NCBI GenBank assembly: GCA_013697365.1
Contig: JACCXA010000203.1
Coordinates: 1 to 7,339, forward strand
Length of the DNA stretch: 7,339 bases
Direction of reading: 5' to 3'
Source of the DNA: Chthoniobacterales bacterium
GTDB taxonomy: Bacteria; Verrucomicrobiota; Verrucomicrobiia; Chthoniobacterales; UBA10450
In this document: positions 1-7,339 of the stretch, piece after piece
Layout: every line of letters begins with the position of its first letter
How positions within the stretch are numbered: position 1 is the first letter of the stretch
Translations under genes and position numbers: made by a program
Notes under the pieces: generated by a model
Databases searched by the model: none
The model's input: only the letters and a program-made list of their open reading frames with translations
Told to the model about the DNA's origin: nothing

Positions 1-258
1 TGCCTCGGACATTTGCGGAGGCCTTCCCGCTACATCGCTCTGTTTGCGGGCGTTGTCCTTAACGCTCCCGCTCCGGGCGTCCCTGGTGCTTTCGGCACTT
101 GAGTTGCAGAATCGTATTTGACCTGCCGGTAGCGGCTTCGACTCAAACTCAGATCGTCGTAGAGCGTGTCATGCACTGTCCTGAGGCTCTGTTGGGAGGT
201 GAACTCGACAGCATTCCATGATTCGGCTTAGAGCGCGGCGCTGCACCTTCCCCTTCTC

Positions 259-320
259 CTGTAGTCGCCTCGCTGTGTCGAGGCGCGAGCAGACACGGCG
301 ACACGGCGCCGAGACTACAG
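259..320. repeat. Compound intergenic repeat with 8-bp inverted ends
   Basis: The element is bounded by CTGTAGTC (259-266) and its exact reverse complement GACTACAG (313-320). Inside the left end, CGCCTCG (266-272) and CGAGGCG (279-285) form a perfect 7-bp stem with a 6-base loop. Towards the right end GACACGGC occurs twice in immediate tandem (292-299 and 300-307), and GTGTCG (275-280) can also pair with CGACAC (299-304). Terminal inverted repeats plus internal hairpins fit a small dispersed element (REP or MITE-like) lying between genes. No encoded protein is evident. That it is dispersed in the genome is inference from its structure; only one copy is visible. Confidence 0.5.
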
Positions 321-392
321 ACCTTGCCGAGGAAGGACGGGCAAAGTGCATGACAAGCTCCAGATCAAGCGCCCTGCCAGGGGCGATCGCGC

Positions 393-422
393 CCGCGGAG
401 TGATTCGTATTTTACTCCGCGG
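393..422 (-). terminator. Hairpin downstream of the efflux operon, possible transcript end
   Basis: CCGCGGAGT (393-401) and ACTCCGCGG (414-422) are perfect 9-bp inverted repeats around a 12-base AT-rich loop. The hairpin lies about 30 bases past the permease stop codon, where a transcription end is expected. On the minus strand it is not followed by a T-run, so it is not a canonical intrinsic terminator. It may act as a 3' mRNA-stabilising stem or a Rho-linked end, or it may belong to the nearby repeat region. Confidence 0.35.
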
Positions 423-453
423 TGCCCGCGGGAACTTAACAAAAGGCGCCGCT

Positions 454-3400
454 CTAACGCACACCGGCCGGAGCGGGATCATCGAAAAGATGACGCGGTT
501 TCGGGGGCGTGGTGCTTTCGTGGTGCATGTGACCGCTGCGCAGGAACGGGACTTTATCCAGGACACGCTCCTGGAACCATTCGAGCGCGAGATAGATCAC
601 CGGAGTGATGTAAAGGGTGATGAGCTGCGAGATCACGAGCCCGCCAACGATGACCAGGCCGAGAGGTCGACGTGAGGCACCATCAGCACCGTAACCGAGC
701 GCGAGCGGGACCGCGCCCATGAGCGCCGCGAGCGTGGTCATGATGATGGGACGAAAACGTTCGACGCTGGCTTCGTGAATCGCGGTCCGGCGATCATAAC
801 CTTCATCAATTCGATGGAGGGCGAAGTCGACGATCATGATGCCGTTCTTTTTCACGATGCCCATGAGAAGGAAGAGACCGATAACGGAATAGAGGGAGAG
901 GGTGGAGTTGAACATCCAGAGCGTGAGCAGACCGCCAACTACGGCCGGAAAGAGCGTTGAGAGAACAGTGATGGGATGAACGTAGCTCTCGTAGAGAATC
1001 CCGAGGATGACGTACATGACGAACAAGGCGGCGAGGACCAGGTAAGGCAACGCTTGGAATAACTGCTGGAGGACAAGGCCTTCGCCTTGCAGTTCGCCTT
1101 TGACGGTCGGCGGCACGACCTCGGCCGCGACTTTTTCGATGAACTCGGTCACGTCGCCGAGCGCCACTCCTTCTTTCGTGTCGAAACCGAAGGTGACGCT
1201 GGTGAATTGATTGGTGTGATTAACCGACTGTAGTCCCAGGTTCGTCTTGAACTTGGTGAGGGTGCGGACGGGAATGAGCGTCTCCTGGCCCTGCGGCTTG
1301 ACGTAAAGCTGGCGCAAATCTTCCGGCCCAGCGCGCTCGTCATCCTGCACCTCCAGGATGACCTGGTATTGGTCGTCGGCCTCTTTGACGAGGTAGACGT
1401 AGTTCTGCGAATAGGCGGCGCGGAGCAGGTTTTGAACTTGCGTGGTCGAAACGCCGTAGAGGCTGGCACGGGCGCGATCGATCTCGATGTCGATGTTCGG
1501 TGTGTTCCGGAAAAGATTGTTCCGCGGCGGCGCGACGAATCCATCGTAGCTCTTGAGTTTGTCGCTCAGTTTGTCGGCGGCGGCGTAAACTTCCTCTGGA
1601 TTGATCCCGCTGAGAGTATAGCTGTAACGCCCGAAAGAGCTGCCCGTCCCGCCGACGTCGATGCGCAAGACGGGCTGCGGATTAAGAGTGGGGAACATCC
1701 CCGGAATGCCGCTGAGCGATTTGCGCAACTGCGCGGCGACCTGCTCGATCGGCGCCCGCTCCTTTGCGTCTTTCAGAAAGAGCACGCAGAAAATTCCCGC
1801 CGAGCCGCCGCGCCCGCTCCCCGCGACGGTGAAATATTTATCGACCGCGGGATTGGCCTGGAGAATCGGATCGAGCTTGTCCTGAATCTCGCGCTGCTTT
1901 TCCGGCGAGGCGCCTTCCGAGACGATGAAGTTACCGCGAATCGTTCCGCTATCGCCGGTGGGGAGCAAGGTGAAGGGCAGCGCGGTGAAGAAATACCAAA
2001 CCCCGAAAGCGCAGAGCGCGATGATGGGCGCGGCGAGCCAGCCGCGATCGAGAAACCAATCGAGCGTGCGACTGTAGAAACGCAGGATGGGATCGAAGAC
2101 CTTCGCCGAGAAACGTTCCATCCAGGTGAGGGCATGCCCGGGGCCGCGTTCGTTGAGCAGACGCGCACACATGAGCGGAGTGAGGGTGAGCGAAACGAGC
2201 CCGGAGGCGAAGATGGCGACGATGATCGTGACGGCGAACTCGCGGAAGATCCGGCCAAGCAATCCCGGCATGAAGACGAGCGGAATGAAAACCGCCGCGA
2301 GGGAAAGCGTCATGGAGAGAATCGTGAAGGAAATCTCACCGGCGCTATTGAGCGTGGCTTTGTAGATCGACTCCCCGCTCTCGGCTCGGCGGACGACATT
2401 CTCCAGGAAAACGATCGCGTCATCGACGAGGAAGCCGATCGCGAGCGTGAGCGCCATGAGAGTCAGGTTATTGATCGAATAACCGAGCGCCCACATCGCG
2501 ATGAACGTGATCAGCAACGAGAGCGGGAGCGCGACGACCGGGACGAGCGTGTCGGTGGCGCGGCCGAGGAAGAAGAAGATGACCAGGACAACGAGGACGA
2601 AGGCGATGAGGAGCGTCTCCTGCACATCGTGCAGGGAACCCTCGATCGATTTTGCGCGATCGAAGGTAGGAATGAGGTTGATGGAGCCTGGGAGTTCCAG
2701 CCGCAGTTGCGGGAGGAGCTCGCGGATCGCCTGCGCTACTTCCACGGCGTTCGCTCCCGCCTGCCGGGAGATGGCCATCACGATGGTGGAGGCCGGAGGG
2801 TTGAAGCCCCGCGCATAGAAATGCCGCGAGAGCCGTTCGTCCTGGACGCCGTCGATCACTTCCGCCACGTCCTTGAGGTAGATGGGTGTATTATCCGCGG
2901 CGCGCCGGATGATCAGATTACGATAGCCTTCCGCATCCGCGATCTGGCCATCCGGCCGGAGCACGAAGGAGTTGGTCTTGCCGTCGAACTGCCCGGCGCC
3001 CGCATACGACGTGCCGGCGCGAATCGCCGCGGACAGCTCGTCGAAAGTCATGTTCCGCGCCGCGAGCGCGCCGGGATCGACCTTGACGCGGATGGCCGCT
3101 TTGACGCCGTAGATGTTTACCTGCGAAACGCCGCGGACGATGTTGATCCGCTGGGCCACCTGCGAGGTGGCGTACTTATAGAGGTCGCCGTCGGTCAGCG
3201 TGTCGCTGGTTAAGGCAACGAAAAAGACCGGCTGGTCGTTCGGATTCGACTTCTGGAAAGTGGGGGGGCTGGGCAGATCATTCGGGAGCTGACCGCTCGC
3301 GCGTTGAATGGCCGATTGCACGTCGGTCGCGGCGGCATCAACGCTCTTATCGAGATCGAACTGAAGGGTAATGTTCGTCCGTCCCTGCGTGCTCGAGCTC

Positions 3401-3792
3401 GTGCTCAAGACGATGCCCGGAATCTGCGTGAACTGCTTTTCGAGCGGGGTGGCGATCGTGTTCGCCATCGTTTCCGGGTTAGCGCCGGGATAAGAGACGT
3501 TGACGTCGATGACCGGGTAATCGACCGACGGCAGATCGTTCACCGAGAGGCGATTGTAGGTCAGGATGCCGAAGACGATGATCGACGCCGTCAGCAGCAT
3601 CGTCATCACTGGCCGCTTGATGAACGGGCTGGAAAGGCCGGAAGAAAATTGCACCAGCTTGCCCGGCGTCTTTTCCCCGACCGTCCCGTGGCGGGGTTGC
3701 CGCGAATCAGCCGCGTGAGTCCCGGCGCCGTTGCCGTCGCTCAGCCCGTCCTGGGGCATGCGCTCGCCATCTCTCTGTTCGTGCTGAGCCAT
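454..3792 (-). CDS. RND multidrug efflux permease, MdtB/MdtC-like (HAE-1 type)
   Basis: Inner-membrane proton/drug antiporter of the resistance-nodulation-division superfamily; it takes substrates from the periplasm or membrane and passes them to an outer-membrane channel through the adaptor encoded just upstream. The 1112-residue product opens with a hydrophilic stretch (1-53), then the family signature SSPFIKRPV (54-62) and the first membrane helix (about 62-79). The next periplasmic part (LPSVDYPVI, YPGANPETM, PLEKQF) reads like MdtB/MdtC. The helix-4 motif GFLVDDAIVFLEN holds the adjacent aspartates D457 and D458, and helix 10 has K982 in GIVKKNG, matching the AcrB proton-relay residues D407/D408/K940, so the pump looks functional. 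It is about 60 residues longer than typical members, mostly from the N-terminal extension and a short polar C-terminal tail. ATG at 3792 follows the adaptor stop by 8 bp; a GAGG lies only one base before it, too close to be ideal, so ATG at 3759 (residue 12) or a later start is possible. Substrate is unknown. E. coli uses two such permeases (MdtB plus MdtC); only one is present here. Confidence 0.96.
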   Translation of the reverse strand: MAQHEQRDGERMPQDGLSDGNGAGTHAADSRQPRHGTVGEKTPGKLVQFSSGLSSPFIKRPVMTMLLTASIIVFGILTYNRLSVNDLPSVDYPVIDVNVSYPGANPETMANTIATPLEKQFTQIPGIVLSTSSSTQGRTNITLQFDLDKSVDAAATDVQSAIQRASGQLPNDLPSPPTFQKSNPNDQPVFFVALTSDTLTDGDLYKYATSQVAQRINIVRGVSQVNIYGVKAAIRVKVDPGALAARNMTFDELSAAIRAGTSYAGAGQFDGKTNSFVLRPDGQIADAEGYRNLIIRRAADNTPIYLKDVAEVIDGVQDERLSRHFYARGFNPPASTIVMAISRQAGANAVEVAQAIRELLPQLRLELPGSINLIPTFDRAKSIEGSLHDVQETLLIAFVLVVLVIFFFLGRATDTLVPVVALPLSLLITFIAMWALGYSINNLTLMALTLAIGFLVDDAIVFLENVVRRAESGESIYKATLNSAGEISFTILSMTLSLAAVFIPLVFMPGLLGRIFREFAVTIIVAIFASGLVSLTLTPLMCARLLNERGPGHALTWMERFSAKVFDPILRFYSRTLDWFLDRGWLAAPIIALCAFGVWYFFTALPFTLLPTGDSGTIRGNFIVSEGASPEKQREIQDKLDPILQANPAVDKYFTVAGSGRGGSAGIFCVLFLKDAKERAPIEQVAAQLRKSLSGIPGMFPTLNPQPVLRIDVGGTGSSFGRYSYTLSGINPEEVYAAADKLSDKLKSYDGFVAPPRNNLFRNTPNIDIEIDRARASLYGVSTTQVQNLLRAAYSQNYVYLVKEADDQYQVILEVQDDERAGPEDLRQLYVKPQGQETLIPVRTLTKFKTNLGLQSVNHTNQFTSVTFGFDTKEGVALGDVTEFIEKVAAEVVPPTVKGELQGEGLVLQQLFQALPYLVLAALFVMYVILGILYESYVHPITVLSTLFPAVVGGLLTLWMFNSTLSLYSVIGLFLLMGIVKKNGIMIVDFALHRIDEGYDRRTAIHEASVERFRPIIMTTLAALMGAVPLALGYGADGASRRPLGLVIVGGLVISQLITLYITPVIYLALEWFQERVLDKVPFLRSGHMHHESTTPPKPRHLFDDPAPAGVR

Positions 3793-3800
3793 ACCTCAGA

Positions 3801-4934
3801 TTAACGCGCCGCCTGCGAGAGGCGGGCCCCTTCCCCCGCGGGCGTGACTTCTTGCGGATTCACTTTCGCGCCCGGTGCAAGCTGGAGCTGCCCGCTCACC
3901 ACCACAGTCTCGCCCGGCTTGACGCCTTCCCTGATGACCGTCAGGTCGCCGTGATTCTGACCTTGTTTCACCCGCCGCAAATCGAGAGTCGAGTCCGGTT
4001 TTACGACGAAGACATAGGGGCCGTTTTGACCGATCTGGACCGCGCTGGCGGGAACGAGCATCGAGTCTTTCAGGTTGTCCAGGATCAGGCGAACGTTCAC
4101 AAACTGCGCCGGCCAAAGGGCCCGGTCCGGATTCGGCGTCACCCCGCGGACCTTGACCGTGCCAGCTCCCTGCTGGACCGCGTTGTCGATAAAATAGAGT
4201 TCGCCCAGGCGCGGTTCCACGGCGTCGTCCGCGGCGTCGGTCAGGACCTTCAGATTGGGATTGGTAAGATATTGCCTAACGAGAGGAAGGTCCGGCTCGG
4301 CGACGGTAAAGTCCGTGTAGATGGGATCAAGCCGTTGAATCGTGAGCAGGGGCGGCGCACTCGGACTGACGACGTTGCCGACATCAACGTTGCGCAGGCC
4401 GGCGCGGCCCTCGATGGGCGAGCGAATGCTGCAGAAGTCCAGATTGACCTGAGCCGCGGCTACGGCCGCCTCTGAGCGCATGGCATTAGCCTTTGTCGTA
4501 TCAAGCTCCTGCGTCGCGGTGACGTTCTTGGCCAGCAGCTCCGTTTGCCGCTTCAGGTTTGCCTGGGCCAGCGCAAGATCGGCTCTGGCTGAGGCCAGCA
4601 CAGCTTCATACGGACGCGGGTCGATCTTGAAAAGCAGTTCACCCTTCTTCACATCGGCGCCATCCTGGAATTCGCGTGAAATGATCTGGCCAGTGACCTG
4701 TGCTTGAATCTGCACGGTCTCCGCTGCAACGGTGGTCCCGATTTCATCAAGATACAGAGGGACGTCCTGGGTCGTGACTTTGGCGACCAGCACAGTTCGC
4801 GGCGGTGGGCTCTCGCGGCCCGCGGTCTTCTTGCTGCAGGCCGGGAGGCTCCAGACCGCAACCATGACAAGCAAGGCGCGTAGCGTGGCAGCGAAGAACT
4901 CAAGGCGTCGATCGCGGCTGGATGGTCGGTTCAT
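3801..4934 (-). CDS. RND periplasmic adaptor (membrane fusion protein), MdtA/AcrA-like lipoprotein
   Basis: Periplasmic adaptor linking the RND permease to an outer-membrane channel. The 377-residue protein starts with a basic N-region and a hydrophobic stretch (about 13-31) ending in a lipobox, L30-P31-A32-C33, so it is probably cleaved before C33 and lipid-anchored. Then come the first half of the lipoyl/barrel-sandwich domain (about 74-107, with VTGQI, DGADVKKGE and FKIDPRPYE), an Ala/Leu-rich alpha-helical hairpin (about 108-165), the second lipoyl half (about 167-200, with SIRSPIEGRAGLRNVDVGNVV), a beta-barrel (about 200-290) and a membrane-proximal domain to about 365. Length and domain order are normal for the family. 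ATG at 4934 overlaps the regulator stop as ATGA, suggesting translational coupling; GAGG lies about a dozen bases upstream. The 8-bp gap to the permease gene supports one operon. No defect is seen. Confidence 0.95.
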   Translation of the reverse strand: MNRPSSRDRRLEFFAATLRALLVMVAVWSLPACSKKTAGRESPPPRTVLVAKVTTQDVPLYLDEIGTTVAAETVQIQAQVTGQIISREFQDGADVKKGELLFKIDPRPYEAVLASARADLALAQANLKRQTELLAKNVTATQELDTTKANAMRSEAAVAAAQVNLDFCSIRSPIEGRAGLRNVDVGNVVSPSAPPLLTIQRLDPIYTDFTVAEPDLPLVRQYLTNPNLKVLTDAADDAVEPRLGELYFIDNAVQQGAGTVKVRGVTPNPDRALWPAQFVNVRLILDNLKDSMLVPASAVQIGQNGPYVFVVKPDSTLDLRRVKQGQNHGDLTVIREGVKPGETVVVSGQLQLAPGAKVNPQEVTPAGEGARLSQAAR

Positions 4935-5434
4935 GAAAGCTGAGTCCTCGTTAGACCACTGTTCCCATTACGTCGTTCAGTCCCGTTATGGACGCGATGA
5001 AGCGCGGGAGAGTCGGCACGGTCACGGATATTTTCGAGCACGCGCATGCAAGTCTCGAGATCCTGCTTCGGGATCTCGGCCAGCAGCTCCTGCCGAAGCG
5101 TCCGAGCAGTGTCGAAGATGTCCTCAAGCACGGAGGCAGCGCGCGGCTGGAGATGCACGGTTTTGCATCGGCGATCTTCGTTCGAGCTCTTCCGCATGAT
5201 CCAGCCGTCCTGTTGCAGACGGTCGAGAATACCGACCAGGGTCGGCTCTTCTACGCCGACGCGCGCGGCGATTTCGTTCTGCGTCAGCTTGTCGCCGCCC
5301 CGAGCGAGATGGGCGAGCGTGGTCCATTTCCCCATGCTCAAGCCGAGCGGCTTAAGGCGTTGATCGAGCTTTGTCCGCCAGGCCCGAGCCGTCTCGTGGA
5401 GAAGGAAACCAAGTTTTTCGCTACCGTCAGGCAT
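4931..5434 (-). CDS. MarR/SlyA-family transcriptional regulator of the efflux operon
   Basis: Predicted cytoplasmic winged-helix repressor, normally a homodimer that leaves DNA on binding a small aromatic or toxic ligand. The 167-residue protein has an N-terminal dimerisation helix (about 6-28, LGFLLHETARAWRTKLDQRL), the phrase LGLSMGKWTTLAHLA (30-44), a helix-turn-helix (about 50-75, LTQNEIAARVGVEEPTLVGI then LDRLQQ) and a wing (about 78-95) with the typical D87-x-R89 pair in NEDRRCK. A C-terminal helix (about 97-140) completes the dimer interface. The last 25 or so residues are a polar tail beyond the usual 140-150-residue core, and its DNA overlaps the adaptor's ribosome binding region. 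The stop overlaps the adaptor start by 4 bp. A perfect 20-bp palindrome lies 5 bp before the ATG, so autorepression and control of the downstream pump are likely. The ligand is unknown. Confidence 0.95.
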   Translation of the reverse strand: MPDGSEKLGFLLHETARAWRTKLDQRLKPLGLSMGKWTTLAHLARGGDKLTQNEIAARVGVEEPTLVGILDRLQQDGWIMRKSSNEDRRCKTVHLQPRAASVLEDIFDTARTLRQELLAEIPKQDLETCMRVLENIRDRADSPALHRVHNGTERRNGNSGLTRTQLS

Positions 5435-5439
5435 TGAAT

Positions 5440-5459
5440 ATCGTTAGCATGCTAACGAT
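5440..5459. promoter_or_regulatory. Putative MarR operator, perfect 20-bp palindrome
   Basis: The half-sites ATCGTTAGCA and TGCTAACGAT are exact reverse complements with no spacer. Size and symmetry fit a MarR/SlyA dimer site, which often contains TTAG...CTAA arms. It ends 5 bp before the regulator ATG and lies where the -10 region of the TTGACA promoter (5468-5473) should be, so a bound dimer would block RNA polymerase. Binding by the adjacent regulator is inferred from position. Confidence 0.8.
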
Positions 5460-5473
5460 TTGCGGAATGTCAA
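5445..5473 (-). promoter_or_regulatory. Predicted promoter of the regulator-adaptor-permease operon
   Basis: A consensus -35 hexamer TTGACA (5473-5468, minus strand) precedes the regulator. Spacings of 17-18 bp put the -10 inside the palindrome (ATGCTA or TGCTAA), which matches TATAAT poorly, so the exact -10 is uncertain. This arrangement predicts a transcript start just before the ATG and very little 5' leader. The -35 is seen directly; its use is inferred. Confidence 0.5.
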
Positions 5474-5501
5474 ATCACCGCACCCAGAAGCGGGCGTGCC
5501 G

Positions 5502-7007
<1,506 letters not shown>

Positions 7008-7071
7008 GGCGGACTGTTGCGGGCTAACGAGAGGTTGAAAAGTGATTTCCCCTCTGGGCGTTGTGCACCCC

Positions 7072-7339
7072 TTATGGAACATCGCGCGCGAAAAGCAGCG
7101 TCTCCTGCCCACGGTAGCTCTTCGTCCGCGCGAGCAACTGCGGGGGTTGATCTCCCCAGCGCTCGCTAGCCTTTACATGCCTAAACAGATTGGGCCGGCC
7201 GACGAAGAAACGCGCGTGTGCTGGGATCTCATCTACCGTGCGCACATACCGCACCGGAGCGTGGACGTAGAGAAGATACGGCTGGAATCCCCGGGTGACC
7301 GCGTAGAGAATTTCGCCGGGCGGAATGGACGCGTTAACC
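7072..7339 (-). CDS. C-terminal end of a second GT39/ArnT-like glycosyltransferase (partial, cut by window edge)
   Basis: The minus-strand frame is open from the window edge (first complete codon 7338-7336) to TAA at 7074-7072, giving 88 residues. It begins VNASIPPGEILYAV and continues QPYLLYVHAP, aligning without gaps to INAAIPAGETLYAI and QPSLFYVRDP near the C-terminus of the neighbouring glycosyltransferase. By my hand count about 16 of the first 32 residues are identical, and the later motifs ARF and TKxYRxxE also match. It is therefore the terminal soluble domain of a paralogous membrane glycosyltransferase whose membrane part lies outside the window. The next gene starts 64 bp after this stop, suggesting a tandem, co-transcribed pair. 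Substrate unknown. Confidence 0.8.
   Translation of the reverse strand, partial: VNASIPPGEILYAVTRGFQPYLLYVHAPVRYVRTVDEIPAHARFFVGRPNLFRHVKASERWGDQPPQLLARTKSYRGQETLLFARDVP

Larger units (their letters stand above)
1..453. other. Intergenic region past the efflux operon, no convincing gene
   Basis: This stretch runs from the window edge to the permease stop codon. Short open frames occur on both strands, but none has a recognisable family signature, a good ribosome binding site or a believable length. The left 100 bases are open in two plus-strand frames (stops at 100-102 and slightly later), so a truncated gene end at the edge cannot be fully excluded, but its translation is not recognisable. 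What can be supported is a compound repeat at 259-320 and a hairpin at 393-422, listed separately. No tRNA or rRNA was recognised. Confidence 0.6.

Noticed and set aside
1..102. Possible end of a plus-strand gene truncated at the left edge
   Set aside because: Only 33 codons before the stop, two frames open at once, and an unrecognisable translation.
383..390. GCGATCGC octamer, resembling the cyanobacterial HIP1 motif
   Set aside because: A single copy in GC-rich DNA is expected by chance, and nothing else here suggests a cyanobacterium.
218..403. Short open frames on both strands across the intergenic repeat
   Set aside because: They run through the 259-320 repeat and translate to unrecognisable Arg/Ser-rich peptides.
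1369..3213. A 614-codon open frame on the plus strand opposite the permease gene
   Set aside because: Its translation is low-complexity and rich in Arg, Glu and Asp, with no recognisable domain. It lies wholly antisense to a clearly conserved RND permease and is explained by GC-rich codon structure.
3852..4475. A 207-codon plus-strand open frame opposite the adaptor gene
   Set aside because: Antisense shadow of a well-supported adaptor gene; no family signature.
4988..5437. A 149-codon plus-strand open frame opposite the MarR-type gene
   Set aside because: Antisense to a gene with a clear winged-helix signature; no independent support.
5475..5501. Weak inverted repeat after the glycosyltransferase stop as a terminator
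   Set aside because: GCAC/GTGC pairing is short and bulged and has no T-run; it cannot be told from chance.
7008..7112. Upstream GTG (7112) or ATG (7082) start for the glycosyltransferase
   Set aside because: Both add a polar lead before the first membrane helix and overlap the end of the upstream paralogue. ATG 7007 places the helix at the N-terminus as usual for the family.

Overview
The window looks like chromosomal DNA from a GC-rich Gram-negative bacterium. The best guess is Verrucomicrobiota. That rests on the gene families and on the heptad CATCGAA/TTCGATG palindromic repeat, a kind of element I associate from memory with that phylum; no search was run. All five recognisable genes lie on the minus strand, so they read from high to low coordinates.

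From the right edge: (1) 7072-7339 is the 3' end of a gene whose product matches the C-terminal end of the next protein. (2) 5502-7007 is a polytopic glycosyltransferase of the GT39/ArnT-like type. Together these form a tandem pair of paralogous membrane glycosyltransferases. The complete copy carries an in-frame 94-bp palindromic element (6065-6158) made of two opposed arrays of a 7-bp unit. (3) A 67-bp gap holds a perfect TTGACA -35 hexamer and a perfect 20-bp palindrome (5440-5459). (4) 4931-5434 is a MarR/SlyA-type regulator. (5) 3801-4934 is an RND periplasmic adaptor lipoprotein, overlapping the regulator by 4 bp (ATGA). (6) 454-3792 is a large RND permease of the MdtB/MdtC-like branch, starting 8 bp after the adaptor. 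(7) 1-453 has no convincing gene but holds a compound inverted/tandem repeat (259-320) and a perfect 9-bp hairpin (393-422) just past the permease stop.

The regulator, adaptor and permease form a compact operon. The regulator probably binds the palindrome over its own promoter and represses all three genes until an unknown ligand releases it. Adaptor and permease would join an outer-membrane TolC-like channel, which is not encoded here, to expel small molecules by proton antiport. The upstream glycosyltransferases face the same way but are separated by the operator/promoter region, so they are probably a different transcription unit.

The functional content is conventional. The most interesting signals are the palindromic heptad element inside an open reading frame, which has no stop codon in any of the six frames of its repeat unit, and the very tight operator-start codon arrangement of the regulator. 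I see no evidence for a wholly new biological system.
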